Shown: positions 1-11,328 of the stretch, one piece after another | How the letters are laid out: the number at the start of each line of letters is the position of its first letter | How positions within the stretch are numbered: position 1 is the first letter of the stretch | NCBI GenBank assembly: GCA_001600415.1 | Contig: BCJX01000019.1 | Coordinates: 375,248 to 439,247 of the forward strand | DNA from: Pascua guehoae | Taxonomy: Eukaryota > Basidiomycota > Tremellomycetes > Trichosporonales > Trichosporonaceae | Direction: 5' to 3' | DNA: 64,000 nt | The notes under the pieces: generated by a model | The model's database searches: none | What the model saw: the letters and a program-made list of their open reading frames with translations, nothing else | Told to the model about the DNA's origin: nothing | Made by a program: the position numbers and the translations under genes

Positions 1-66
1 TTCGCCGGTAATTGAAGTGAGCGCTGTGCGTACGCAAGGGCCCCTTCGCTTCCCCCCTGTCTACAT

Positions 67-96
67 CGGGGGTTCCTATAGGCGTCCGCGCTCCGG

Positions 97-141
<45 letters not shown>

Positions 142-157
142 TGGGGGGGGGGGGGGN

Positions 158-215
<58 letters not shown>
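67..215 (+). repeat. poly-G core of a GC-rich foldback element
   Basis: A TTCCTATAGGCGTCCG arm is followed by about 120 nearly uninterrupted G residues, broken by TTT near 140 and by a single N at 157. The same arm next to a poly-G or gap core recurs near 22670, 34790 and 35215, so this is one member of a dispersed family. The G count is probably unreliable. The long Gly-rich and Pro-rich reading frames across it are artefacts of the homopolymer. Confidence 0.7.
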
Positions 216-216
<1 letters not shown>

Positions 217-766
217 TGAGGAGAGGAGGAGGTTGGTGGGATGTTGGGACGGCTCGGTCGTCGGCCGGCACCGCCAGGGGTATGAATGTACAGTGAGTGT
301 GAGGCATGCATAGAGTATTCCAGTCCGGTTCCATCCCCACATTAACTTGCGATGTACGATGTACGGTGAGCGATAATGCTGAAAGAGGACGAGCGGCACG
401 GAAAACTGCACCCGTTGATGATGGGTTTTCCTGATGACTCAGCGTTTCACAGTGTCCTTCCAAATCGAAAAGTTTACAATCGTTGGTGGTTACTGACCAC
501 CACCAACGGCCAGCGGCTTCGCGTGCCCGAACTACTGTGGACGGACGCGTCGCGACGCGTGTGGCCATGTTACAGTTCGTGCCTGTGACTTTTCCAAATG
601 GTCTCCCGTGCCTCCTCACCTCCCCTGTTGTTTTGTGCCACAAAACTAGGTGTACCATACCACGGAATTTTGATCGAGCGCTTGATTACTTCTTTCCCAG
701 AGACAAAGCTCTATGTCTCTGTCTCTCACTTTCTCATTCTACTGCTCTCCAAGTCACCTCGCTTCG
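216..766. other. non-coding stretch upstream of the Sel1-repeat gene
   Basis: No convincing gene is visible. The last 60 bases are CT-rich (TCTCTGTCTCTCAC type), which suits a fungal 5' leader or core promoter for the gene starting at 767. Confidence 0.5.
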
Positions 767-1682
767 ATGGGCAAGTTTTCTCGATTCGGTCGGCGAAAGT
801 CTGGCTCGCCGTCGAAAACCTCAGCGGTCGCGGCCTCTCCACCTCCATCAGCGTACGAGATTGCGCGCTCGGTTGCCGACTCTTCATCCTCCACACCCGG
901 CGCCAGTGCGAGGGCAGCAAAGGAGTTGTTACGGGCATGCCAGCGTGGCGAGGACATGCCCGTCGACGGGTCAGCGTTAATGCTCAAGCTCGCCGAGCGT
1001 GCAGCAGCCGCCGACCACCCACTGGGCTGGGGTGTCCTGAGCGAAATTTACATGGGGACATTTGAAGCGATCAAGGCCCCCGACGTGTCCTGTGCCCTCG
1101 AGGCGGCGCAGCGTGGGGCGGCCCTCGACAACGACCTCGCCATTTTCCAGTACGCGCGAATCTTGCACTACAACCACGCCGCGCTCGACGAGAGTGTCAT
1201 CTCGGGAGCGCGGACCGAAGCGGCCCAACACCTCGAGCGCCTCCTTGCGCGCAGCCCCAACGACGCGGTGCAGTATCTCGCTGCATTAATGCTGGAGTCT
1301 GGACACGGGTTCCAGCAGGACCTTCCGCGCGCGCGAGCCCTTCTCGAGCAGTCGGCATCGGCAGGCTGCGCCGATGCAGAGTTTGAGCTGTATATCTTCG
1401 ACAGCAAGGGCTGGGCGGGACCCCACGACGAAGTGGCCGCCTTGCGACACCTCGAAGCTGCCGCGGCGCTCGGTCACAATCGCGCACTGGCCAATCTGGG
1501 CGGAATGTACGCCACGGGAAACGGCGTGCCGCTGGACGAGGAGGCTCTACACGTTGGCTGCGGAACGTGGTAACGCCCGCGCCGCACACGCCCTAGCGGT
1601 AATCTGCAGCACGGGCCAGGGCGCGCCACGAGACGTGGTAAAGGCCCGATACTTCCTAGACCTGTATGACATCCTCGCCTGA
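767..1682 (+). CDS. Sel1-like repeat protein, interrupted by a 1-nt frameshift
   Basis: Sel1-like repeats are TPR-type helical hairpins that act as protein-binding scaffolds. An N-terminal basic, Ser-rich segment (MGKFSRFGRRKSGSPSK) is followed by helical repeats such as AAQHLERLLARSPNDAVQYL, ARALLEQSASAGCADAEFEL and HLEAAAALGHNRALANLGGM. The frame from 767 stops at 1573 just after GNGVPLDEE. The next repeat (LYTLAAERGNARAAHALA, then STGQGAPRDVVKARYF) continues in another frame and ends at 1682. The two join perfectly if one base is gained or lost near 1535-1548. No intron fits that interval. The start at 767 is preferred over the in-frame ATG at 713 because the intervening bases look like a CT-rich leader. 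A hairpin element begins right after the stop. The break may be a sequencing error or a true pseudogene. No partner or pathway can be inferred. Confidence 0.72.
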
Positions 1683-1775
1683 AGCGGAGACCCGCCCCCG
1701 GCGGGCCCCGGCGGGCCTCAGTGGGGGCTCCCTCCTCCTTCGTCCTCCCTCTCGCCTATTGCCGACTCTGAGCGT
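1683..1775 (+). repeat. GC-rich hairpin element, one arm
   Basis: GACCCGCCCCCGGCGGGCC plus a second GGCGGGCCTC are followed by CTCCCTCCTCCTTCGTCC and CTCGCCTATTGCCGA. This is the same arm order as in the copies at 18688 and 34860. It abuts the stop codon of the Sel1-repeat gene. Confidence 0.6.
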
Positions 1776-3023
1776 CGGTGGGCCGCCGCATCAAGCCGCC
1801 TAAGATACAGCATTCCCATGGAGGCCGGCTGTGCAGTCTTCCTCCCTCACCTCAGCCAGTAAGAGGTATCCGCCGCAAACAACGTCTGGCATCCTGTTCG
1901 CCACGCGGGATCGAGTACTGTCGCGCATGCATCATTCCCAAGTTTGGGTCCCGGGTCGGCTAAACACCTAACCTTGTTGACCATACGGGAGAACTTGGTC
2001 CATCCCCTTCTCCAGCTTCCGCCTTGTTCAAGTGACCCCTCGAGTGACTCACTTTCTCGCATATCGTGACGTACTGACGTCCCTAGGACACACCAGACCT
2101 AGGAACATGTTCACTCCAGATACACCTTCCACACAAGCCACCATCGGCGTTTGTCGCCGCGCCATCCTGAACAACACTGCCCTCTCGATCAGGAAAAAAG
2201 GTAGATATCTGCCTCAAGGCGTGTCCATACGCTGAATCGAACAGCGGTCTCAACAGAAGCTTCGAGCCACAATGTTGCGTACTAACCACTATACTATATG
2301 AACACTTGATGCTGGAAAGGCGGAGCTCCAAGCGCCTCCGGCCAACGTCGCCCAGCACACCTCCACTTTCGCGTTGCGTCGTCAAGGCGCGTCATAAACA
2401 CGTATCTCAAGCGACAAGGTCATCTTGGGATACTTTCCCATCGTTTGTCCCTCTGTCATATCACTGGATTACATTTATTCTCGCCCGTCTATGGACTGGC
2501 CGTCGTGTTACTTGCCGAACACTAATGCTTATACCATCACTGACGCCGGTCTGAAGGAAAGGAACGTGACCACAGCTGGGCTGCCAATAGCTCACCGCGC
2601 AGCACGAACCACGCGCCTCCCAGCTCGGTGACAGGCACGGGGGTAGCGGTCTCACTCTCGCTGGCCCACGAGGTCTGGCAACTGAACGGCGCCGAGCCTT
2701 CCAATGTTTCCAGAGTTTCTCCCCACACCTCACGCACCTCCATACCATGCCGCGGGTCTCCACTTTGCCCAGAACACCAGATCGCCCTCAACATTATCGG
2801 GCCCTTCACAGAGGTCCTCATGGCCTTGAGGGCCTGCTTGAGCTGATGCAGTCCCAGATGTAGCTCAAGGAGGTGCTGTGGAGGCCCTCAAAAGTTTGCG
2901 AGTTTCAACATGGCCTATTCCACAATATGGGTGCAGCTTCGTAGTCGTAATCCCCAGCATCGCCACGCAATCACATGGCATTGGCTACCAACTACCCATC
3001 CATCTCTCCGACCTCTGCGTTCC
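1776..3023. other. intergenic, nothing recognised
   Basis: Between the Sel1-repeat gene and the 3' end of the MFS transporter. Reading frames are short and without family resemblance. I found no tRNA B-box or clear repeat. Confidence 0.4.
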
Positions 3024-5306
3024 TCAGACCTTGACATCCCTCTGCTCAGCCGGGGGGATCGCCTCGAGGCGCATGTCCTTTTCCGTCTCCACGCTGTTGT
3101 GCGCCTCGCCGAGATAGATCTCCTTGGTGAGGAGCGCGGGGATGAACGCGAGGAGCGAAAGAATAAGTGCAGCGAGGAAGAGGGGCCGGATACCCTCGCT
3201 GTAGGCCTGGTTGATGAGGTCGTGTGGCTCGGCGGCGCGGGCCTTAAGGAGCGTGCCAAAGATCTCGGCCCGCTGCGTCGCATTGTACACGTCGCCGACA
3301 TATTTTTCGAGGTTCCGGGGCACGTTTTCGTTCCACACCGAGCCGGAGAGGGCTGCGCCGACGCCACCGCCGAGCTGCGTCCACAGCCCGATGATGGCCA
3401 CGGCCATGGCCGTGTCCTTGTGCGCGACCGAGGCCTGTGCCGCGACTTGGGTGGTGATGAAAAGCGTGCCGCCGCCGACGGACATGAGGATGCGGCCGGC
3501 AATGAGCGTGCCGGTCGACTGGTTGCCGCTCGCGCCGAGGTACTGGATGCCTTGGCCGCTGCTAGTCAGATGTGTGGTGGGATACTAACCGCGGACGTGG
3601 CACTTACATGGACCGGATTGCGAGGCCCCCAAGCTGGACATACTTGTACCCGTGCGTGAAACGCATGAGGATACCCGCAACGAGCGCAAAGACGCACAGG
3701 CCCGTAATCATGATGTTGCCATAGTAGGTGTAGTTGCGCGCGCTCCACTCGGGCTTGATAATGTAGATCCACGACAGGTCGTATGTCTCGCCCAGGCGGC
3801 GGGTAAAGTAGTACTGGAAGTCGAGAATCATGCAGCAGACAAATGTGCGGTTCAAGAGGCGGCGGGGAAGGAGGCCGTGCTTGACGAAGAAGTACTCCCA
3901 GACGCCAAACACGAGGAACAGGAAGCCGCCAACGGCGTAGAGTGCGATCAGGGAGGCTGTTGTCAGCTTGGGGTCAACGGTGCCCACCCGAGCGGGTCTC
4001 CTCCCTCGCCTTTCACTTTCCACTTGGCGAAACCCCACTCCTTCGATCCTCCTGTGCCCAATAAAAGTGGACTTACGGTTCGAGAAGCCTCCCTTAGCAG
4101 TGGTGCGCAGGGTGCCGGGCGCCAGGATGCAGGCAAACGACGTGCCGATGAGAAGGAGGCCGACGGCGTCGACCTGGATCACAAAGGTCTTGAGGCGCTG
4201 CATGAATGTCTGTTCCACGCGACCACCCTGCTGTGCGAGCGCCTCTGTTGACATTAGCTCCCTACCACCACCAATTTAGACAACCGCAACTCTGCACAGC
4301 CACAGCTCTGCGCAATCACTTGTTCACGCACCTTCAACATGTGCCTTGGCACGCCACTGGGCCCAGAACAGGAACATGATGGTCGGAGTGATGACGACGG
4401 GCACGATGATGGCAAACATGCCGTATCCCCATCGCCACCCGCGCTCCGAGTACGCGTCAATGCCCTCGGAGATGTACCCGGCGATGAAAGCCGAGAGAAT
4501 CCAGGGGACGGACGTGAGCGCCTGGCCCACACCACGCCACTGCAGGGCTGTAATGTCGGCGACGAGGAGGATGCACATCTGGCGAATGCCGAGCTGGCCA
4601 AACTGGTTCAACGCAAGGCCGACGACCACATCCGAGACGCGTTTACTCGACGCGACAATAATGTAGCCGACAGTGTAGAGGACAACAATGGCGCACAGGG
4701 CGGTGGGACGAGACATGAGGTCGGAAATCTTGCCCACAATCGGCTGGGTCAAGGCCGCGACGACGGCCGAGATGACGCCAATCGTCGCGACGAGCGTGTG
4801 TTTCTTATACGCCGACGTCGCAAATGGCGTGTCTGGTTAGCGTCAGTGGAGAACGGCGGGGCACGCCTATCGTCTTTGGGATGTCATCTCCCACCAGCTG
4901 ATGGTCGTGGGCACACGGCCCGGCGAACCAGTTGACTTACAGGCCAGGGTGGTCGACTGCTGGAGCGCGTTGACAACACACATGAGTCCGATCATGGTCC
5001 AGAGGAACCACTTGAACTTTCCCTTGCGAAGCATGTGGTCTGTGGTCAGTCGCATCGCGCGATCCAGCACTCACACATGGCCTCGATGCGAGTCACGCCA
5101 ATGTCCTGGCTCTGCTGGCTCATCGCATCCGAGTCGCGCGCGACGGGTGCCTGCGGCGTCGCCTCGACTGACTTTTCGTCGGGTGTCTGCGCCATTGCCT
5201 CGACAGACTTTTCGTCGGGTGACTGCGCCATTGCCTCGACAGATTTTTCGTCAGTGCGAGAAGGGCTGAGATGCAGCGCCGTGGCCTGCGGTTCGATGGC
5301 TGCCAT
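3024..5306 (-). CDS. MFS siderophore-iron transporter-like protein, six exons
   Basis: Coding exons, 5' to 3' on the minus strand: 5306-5075, 5039-4941, 4832-4332, 4244-4077, 3956-3608 and 3561-3024. All phases agree and give 628 aa. Introns are 35-107 nt with GTAAGT/GTGAGT/GTGCGT donors. The protein matches the Arn/Sit/Mir siderophore-transporter branch of the major facilitator superfamily: RIEAMYHMLRKGKFKWF, then ALQQSTT before helix 1, ISDLMSRPTALCAIVVLY as the loop 2-3 motif, and a long 14-helix architecture. About 600 aa is usual for this group. It would sit in the plasma or vesicle membrane and import ferric siderophores by proton symport. The N-terminus carries three near-identical copies of DEKSVEAMAQ, a 33-bp coding minisatellite predicted to be cytosolic and disordered. 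Substrate identity cannot be read from the sequence. A general drug or glutathione exchanger of the same branch is the alternative. Confidence 0.88.
5163..5254 (-). repeat. 33-bp coding minisatellite in the MFS transporter N-terminus
   Basis: Three direct copies of a 33-bp unit encode DEKSVEAMAQSP, DEKSVEAMAQTP and DEKSVEATPQAP. The unit is in frame, so copy changes alter only the length of the N-terminal tail. Confidence 0.85.
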
Positions 5307-6978
5307 TGTGACAATGTAATGGTGCAACAGAGTGAAGGGTGCATGTGACGCCCTTTTATCCTGGCAGTGCAGCGTGCAGCAGTTTCTTTTCTCTTCGACA
5401 AGGTCGGCCGAATGTCAGCTGCTGCGCACGCTGTGATAGGATGGGAAGCAGGGTGGAGGTCGCCAATCGCCAGGTATCAGATATCGGATCTCGGGAAGCT
5501 TGGCATCGGGCCAGGGTGTCACATACCCCGCATTACCCCGCAATTCCTCCTCACAACTCCCATTCCACCCCCACCCCCACCCCCACCCCCACCCTTGCCC
5601 CTCTCTTCCCCCGACTTCTGGTGTATCGGCGGAGCGGGGAGGGTCTGGTCTTGAGTGTTGACTTCCGTCAAGAACCTGTCTGGAGGACCTGGTTAAGGCG
5701 GCCTCAGCTTGTACCCAGCCTTCGAACACCTAAGAGGCTGGAAGGCCAAAATTCCTCGTGCGTCGGGGGTCATTGCCGTGCGAAGCGGCGGCCTGGAGTT
5801 GGAAATGCTGAACAAGCAAGGCAACGGCCACACAACTTACCATTCGACTGCCGACCAGAGAGTGAGAGCACCAGCGGGTTCTACCAGGTAAACTACAGTT
5901 CTCAGTTCGACGTGTGAGGTGTGATGAGCCACAACGTTAACGGCCTTATAGGTTGCATTCAGGAAGGTTGGGACAGGGCTTTTCCAAGTTCTCAGCAACC
6001 CCTAGGGACCCAGCATTCGTCACTTGCAGTATTAAATGACCGGGCCATGAGCAACATTCTCAAGGATCACACTGCCGCTCGATGTTTCTTTGTTTGATCA
6101 GGCTGCCCCCAGCGGATTTTGGACCATCCTGGGGGACGTTCAGCTAACCACACCGGCACAGCCACCAACCCAGATCCTCTCTTTAGAAATGTTGGTGGCG
6201 CTTCTGTGCCTATGTGTCTCTCCCTAAAGTTGTGAAGTTAACAGATCTGCCACTGCAGTATTGTTCGACACGACAAGTTCGGTTAAAATTGATTGGCAGC
6301 ATCAGGCATCGAAAGGAAGCGGTACAGTCAAGAAGCCACTCAACTGTGCAACATGGTCAACACGTGGGAAAGCGTGGTGGTAAAGTAGTGCGTTTCGCTC
6401 ACAGACCACTGCGGAAGATGATGCGAGTTGGCTTGGTGCGGACCTGGGTCGTGTGCTTGGCGTGCACGAGCCGTGCTGATGCTGGGTAGTAGTATTACAC
6501 CTCACGGCCGTGTGCGAGCCGCCGGCACAGGTTTTTCTTCACATCGCCTTGGCTATCGTCAGGAGCACGAGCTTGTCTTTTCGACGGGATGGGATGCTGT
6601 GTCGTGATCAGCCTGTTTGTATTGTACAGTTGTTTACGCTGGGCGTGCTGGAGATCAGGTCTCTGTCAAGAAGACGATTCGATGCAGATAGCATTCCAAT
6701 GGTCACGCTAGCCTGAAAATGTGAGATCTGAGACAAGGGCGATCTTTGTCGCCACTAGTCGGTTCCAGGCGACGCAAAATGGCGCCAATGTCACCGTGCC
6801 TGAAGTGGCGCGTGCGGGTGCTGTGCAGTCCACACGTGCCACACGACTGTACACGCTGCACACGTCGAGCACACTCATTCACCGTCATACACACTCACCT
6901 CGAGACGTCTGACCTCTGGTATATAGACCTTGGGCTCTGTATCCTCACTCTCACATTATCCACTTCTTCAATCCTACC
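5307..6978. other. intergenic, promoter regions of the MFS transporter and the oxygenase
   Basis: About 1.7 kb separate the divergent MFS transporter and oxygenase genes. It includes a (CCCCCA)n tract near 5565-5595. No gene was recognised. TGATAGG near 5433 is GATA-like, but one weak match is not evidence of iron regulation. Confidence 0.4.
6920..6926 (+). promoter_or_regulatory. TATA box of the oxygenase gene
   Basis: TATATAG lies about 55 bases upstream of the ATG at 6979, in typical spacing for a fungal core promoter. Confidence 0.5.
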
Positions 6979-8699
6979 ATGACAGCCAAGCAGCACATGC
7001 ACGACCAGCTCGGCCAGCTGGAGAAGGTGTTCCTCGACTGTTCCAAGCCCTTTTCCTGCAGCGGTACCGTGTCTTGCACCACGTCCGCTGCTCTCTTCTA
7101 CCGCGACGGTGACGGCACCAGGTGGGAAGAGGTTGGGCCCAGGTTTTGACCGGAACCCGGCTAACATTTGCAGCACTGCACTGCTTCCTCTGAGCGACAA
7201 GGACATTGCCAAACTCTACGCCGCCGGCGACCCGTCTCCATTTGGTCGCAACAAGGAGCTTGTTCACGACGAGTCGTACCGTGCTGCGCACGAGCTCAAG
7301 CCCCCGCATTTCGCCCTGTCCCTCGACCCTGTCCTTGAGGGCAACATTCTGTCCGTGCTGCAGGAGCACCTCGAGAGGGACAGCCCGCTGCAGGCGCGTG
7401 TCACCAAACTCAACTGCTACGCAACGGGCGGTTTCTTCAAGGCCCACCGGGAGTGAGTTACTTGTGTGATTGATGCTCGGTGATCGTGTACGATTCCAGG
7501 TTCTCATGCTCTCAGCACGCCGCACGGAAACAACCACATTGGTACATTGACCGTGTGCCTCCCGTCTACATTCACGGGCGGCGAGCTCGTGGTTCGTCAC
7601 CGTGGCAAGTCGGTCACGTACACGTGGGGCACGGACAAGCAGCGCTCTGAGACCAATGACACGGCCACGATTTCCTGGGCCTTTCTTTATTCCGACTGCG
7701 AACACGAGGTCCTCCCCGTAACGTCGGGTACGCGCGTGACGATTGCCTACGACATCTTCACTGTGGCGGTGGCCGAAGCCGAGGACACGGGTGTTACCCC
7801 GGCGTACAGCCTGCTGAGGACCCTTGTGGCCGACGACACACCTTCTATCCCGACGGCTGCACGCTCGCATTTGGCCTTCAGCACTCATACCCTTGTGAGA
7901 CGTTTAACCACGACAAGGACTTTGCCGCTCGTCTGGCTCGCCAGCTCAAGGGCCAGGACCGTGCGTGGTTGCAGGTTTTCAAGGGATCCAAGCTCGACTG
8001 GGAAATCAAGGCCGTGTACGACGTTGACGTTGACGAGGACAATATTGCACTGCAGAGGCGCGACGAACTGCCAGAGGCTGAACGCCTCGCCTTTGAGGCC
8101 GAGTACAAGGAGCTCCGCGACGCGCTGGACGCCGAGACTGCGAAGTACGGCAAGAGACAGAATGGCCAGAACGCGGTCTATATGTGGTGGTCCGGGTTAC
8201 GCTTGTGCGGCGTACAGCTAGACCGTGTGCCAACGGAGGGGGAGAAGGTGGACCTGAGGAACAAAAAGCTCAAGTTCAACAAGGACAGAGAGGTCCTGGA
8301 GGTCAAGTACAAGGTTCGCAAGGAACCCTACTGCGGCCGCTCGTACGTTGTTTCCAACGACTTTTACTTGTACCAGGGCGTGTACCTGGGAGACTGCGCG
8401 TGAGTACGAAAAGTCGTGAGAATGCCACTCTCTGAGTACGGGCGCTTGTGGCAGCCCGATGTGGCATTCTTAAGAGTTTCCGAGCTCACGTCTACAGCGA
8501 CGATCCTCTCGAGGGGGAGGACGACGGCGACGACGCCGAGTGGGTGACCGAACCCGGCTCGTTTGGCGGACGTAACCACTACATCAGCTATGGCAATGAG
8601 CCCGACTCCGCTGTCATGTACATCGGTGCGGCCATCTTTGTCACGCTCCCTCCGGCCGCCGAACGCAAGCACCTCGGGCAGCCTGCCGACGCCACGTAG
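6979..8699 (+). CDS. 2-oxoglutarate/Fe(II)-dependent oxygenase (prolyl-hydroxylase-like), frameshifted
   Basis: Exons 6979-7121, 7174-7452, 7516-8399 and 8477-8699 are joined by GTGGGA/GTGAGT introns. The double-stranded beta-helix core is visible: CYATGGFFKAHRD TPHGNNHIGTLTVCLP contains the HxD iron pair (His139, Asp141), and CEHEVLPVTSGTRVTIAY holds the distal His (about residue 204) and the 2-oxoglutarate-binding Arg. Such enzymes hydroxylate a protein or small molecule, consuming oxygen and 2-oxoglutarate. The exact substrate is unknown. In exon 3 the frame breaks at about 7836-7840 (ACACA). Upstream it reads LVADDTP, and downstream it resumes as FYPDGCTLAFGLQHSYPCE. Removing one AC dinucleotide restores the frame. 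All metal ligands lie before the break. The tail (DDPLEGEDDGDDAEW, then ISYGNEPDSAVMYIGAAI) resembles the C-terminus of fungal members. Real mutation and assembly error cannot be told apart here. Confidence 0.75.
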
Positions 8700-9037
8700 A
8701 CTTGTCCGTAAAGACTGGAATCGGAGGCCCGCCGGGTCCCTTTCGCAGCGGTGGTGCTTGAAGCGCATGCCCGCCTCGTAGGGGGGGGTGTTAAGGGAAA
8801 ACATGCAAGCCTTCTCAGTCGTGTAATTCGAACCAGCCCAATAGCTGACCTGTTCTACCATTCAGAAGATCACCCTGGGTAGCTCGACCCTCCTTCTGAC
8901 CACGAGAGACAAAGCTGCTTCTAAGGCCACAGCACAGCATTCCACTTCTAGCATTGATATGCTACGTCTGACAACCGCATTTACACAACCACATTGTTTA
9001 CACAACCACATTGTTTACACAACCACATTGTTTACAA
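8700..9037. other. intergenic between convergent genes, with a 17-bp triplicate
   Basis: At 8983-9033 three exact direct copies of a 17-bp unit (ACACAACCACATTGTTT) stand just beyond the lipase stop codon. Otherwise nothing is recognised. Confidence 0.6.
8983..9033. repeat. 17-bp tandem repeat, three copies
   Basis: Unit ACACAACCACATTGTTT, three perfect copies, followed by a partial ACAAC. It lies in the shared 3' region of the oxygenase and lipase genes. Confidence 0.9.
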
Positions 9038-10668
9038 CTAAATCATTACGCCAACAAATGGCCCGGAGTGAGCATCGAGGCGTCCGGTAATCCACTGAGC
9101 GATAGCAGTCGCAATCTTCCACGTGTTTCCCCAGTAGATCTGGTTGGAGCAGTGCTGGTTCTCTTGGCCGGGGCACGCCACGACCCCCGCCAGGCCAGCC
9201 TTTGGAATCCAGAGCTCGTTGCTGCTCCGGCGGTAGCCATCTGCCATTCCAGGGAGGGGGATGTGGGGTACGGGATCGTTTGCGTTGAACATCATTTGCG
9301 ACCGCTGCCCGAGCGTCGCGTCGACATAATCTGCCCACGCGGGGTTGCCGACGCGCGGGGTCGCAAACAGGCGAGCCGTCACGATGCCGCCTTTTGACCC
9401 CGTGAGTTTCTGGAGGTAGACGGAGGCGAGCTGGGCGAGCGCTGCGCCCTGAGAGTGGCCCACGACGAGGATCGACTTTGTGCCATTGTTCACCTGCGTC
9501 TCGACGGCCTGGCCGATCTTGTCACCCATGCGCATAAATGTTCCGTAAAAGCTGCGGTGGATGCGGCATGCCTCCGACGAGGCGACGAGGGGTAGTATGC
9601 CACGTTCGGGACGACCTGGCGCAGCGTGTCGAGGTTGTTGTTGATCGATGCCCAGCTCTTGCTGTTCGTGCCCTGAATGGAAACGACGACCGTCTTGCCG
9701 TGTGTGGCAACAAACCCTTTGTGTCAGGCTAATGAAGGGTGTTCCCGACTCACAGTACGGGTCATCTTTGCCGTCACCACCCGTGGCAATGACCCTGGGA
9801 GCGCTGATGGCCGAGCAATGCTCGCCGCATGTCCACGACCGAATCTTGTCCGACGACACATACGCTGCCGCCGCAAAGCGTGCGGGAGTAATCCACGTCT
9901 TGAGCCGTGCCTCGGTCACGTTGCGAATGGCAGCATCCGTCATCCCCGGCGGATCGGCGCGCTCGTCCAGGTGTGTGATACCGATGCCGTCGTTGTTGAC
10001 GTCCACGTCCGCACTCCGCTCGTGCACTGCACCACTCCCAGACGCTGCTGATGCTTCTTTGGCCTCGTCGGCCAGCCACCAGTCGAAATCGGCAAAGTCG
10101 TCAAACGTTGGCACGTCGTCCTTGTCCGTCATGGTGCCAGGCTGGGCTGCGACCTCGTCCTCGGCTTCGCCGGCAAACAGAGCTGCACCGGCAACCTCAG
10201 TGGAGTCGGCTTCGGCTGGGTCAAAGTCATCATATTCGGCGACATCGCCTTCGACCAGAGGGCCGTCGTCCATGGTCTGGTCTGCCAAAGCGCTAAGATC
10301 GTCGGCTTCCTCTTCTTGAGACGGTGGGGTGGAGAGCCCACTGGAGACGGTTGAGGGCGCATTCGTGGTACCGCTGTTGGCTGCACTGGGAGGAGCGTTC
10401 GTCGGTGCGTTGATGGGTGCGTTGGAGGGTGCCTCTGAAGCGGCGCGCGAGGGTGCGGTGGTGGGGGCGCGCACACCAGAACTGTCCGACTGGCTGGGAC
10501 GACAGGCCGGCGCGGCCTGTGCCAGTGTCGCTACTAGGGTGACGAAGGGCCAGACGGAGGCCCGCCCCCGGCGGGCCTCCCTCCTCCTCGCCTGCCCNNN
10601 NNNNNNNNNNNNNNNNNNNNNNNNNNNNNNNNNCCCCCACGTTTACCCCCCATTCTTGCGATTCTCAT
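9038..10668 (-). CDS. class 3 (fungal-type) lipase with Thr/Pro-rich acidic N-terminus, frameshifted
   Basis: Main exons are 10533-9754 and 9716-9038, separated by a 37-nt intron (GTGAGT...AAG). The alpha/beta-hydrolase core is clear: DDPYWFVATHGKTVVVSIQG, then ILVVGHSQGAALAQLASVYL with the nucleophile elbow GHSQG, FATPRVGNPAWADYVD, NANDPVPHIP (catalytic Asp) and DAHSGPFVGV (likely catalytic His). It would hydrolyse triacylglycerols or related esters, probably outside the cell. About 100 residues ahead of the core are Ala/Pro/Thr-rich and then acidic, like a linker. No ATG opens the long frame. A possible first exon is 10668-10647 (MRIARMG), joined by a GTAAAC donor to TAG/TA at 10533. That gives MRIARMGVATLAQAAPA, a weak signal peptide, and its intron would hold a repeat element and an N gap. 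In the last exon the frame shifts by one base in the GGGG run at 9589-9592 (YYP|LVASSEACRIHRSFYGTF). Family is confident; start and integrity are not. Confidence 0.75.
10551..10633. repeat. GC-rich foldback element ending in an assembly gap
   Basis: ACGGAGGCCCGCCCCC plus GGCGGGCCTCCCTCCTC and CTCGCC lead into 36 N (10598-10633). The element falls where the lipase first intron is predicted. Confidence 0.65.
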
Positions 10669-11328
10669 TTCAGGTAAAGTGGTCGAGTCCACACAGTGGA
10701 GAGGAATCAAGAATTAGTAGGGCAAGAACCCATCGCTCGAGGTCGCGTCTCTGCTTATGATGGTGAGCACCATACATGCTGGCCGCTCTGGCCCCAAAGT
10801 GTATCCAAGCAACAACGGGACACAAACAACGTCAAGTCCGATGTGCCAGTACCGAGCAGTGTCACGTCCAGTTGCAGTGAAGAATTGGGCAACGCGCTTG
10901 GTATGCGGAACTTGCGGCATGGGGAAGGCACAGGCACACCTCCTGTCCTGTTTGACGCCAAAGTTACTCGCGTGCTTGGCCAACGGAGGCCGCCCCGGGC
11001 CCGCGTCGCGGGTCACCCCAAAGGCGATACAGCCAACAAGGCACTTCCATGATAAGACTCTTTCGGGCTGCGTTTGGCCATTTAGAGTTCATGTCACGCC
11101 CGATTCCCGGCACCATTCTGTGATGTTGACACGAGGTTGGCTGTTACTGAGACTGACCTGCATGCCGCTCACGAAGTGTAACAACAATCTCTCATCACTT
11201 GACGGGCGATTTCCAAAGGTGTATCGCTTAGCCTGTCATTTTGTGGTCTCGTTACCCTCCACAATGGAACACTTTGCCACTTAGGTTGAAGAGTTCAGCG
11301 TCCTCGCAAGCACACTTCACTTCGCAAA
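10669..11328. other. intergenic, nothing recognised
   Basis: Short frames on both strands have no resemblance to known families. It leads into a repeat block. Confidence 0.4.

Noticed and set aside
17..411. Gly-rich and Pro-rich reading frames across the poly-G tract
   Set aside because: They are products of a homopolymer containing an N and have no other coding features.
8983..9033. CRISPR-like array
   Set aside because: Copies are directly adjacent without unique spacers, so it is a simple tandem repeat.
10293..10760. Reading frames crossing N runs (also 46095-47090 and 46191-47319)
   Set aside because: Runs of X cannot support a gene. Only the recognised heme lyase parts were kept.
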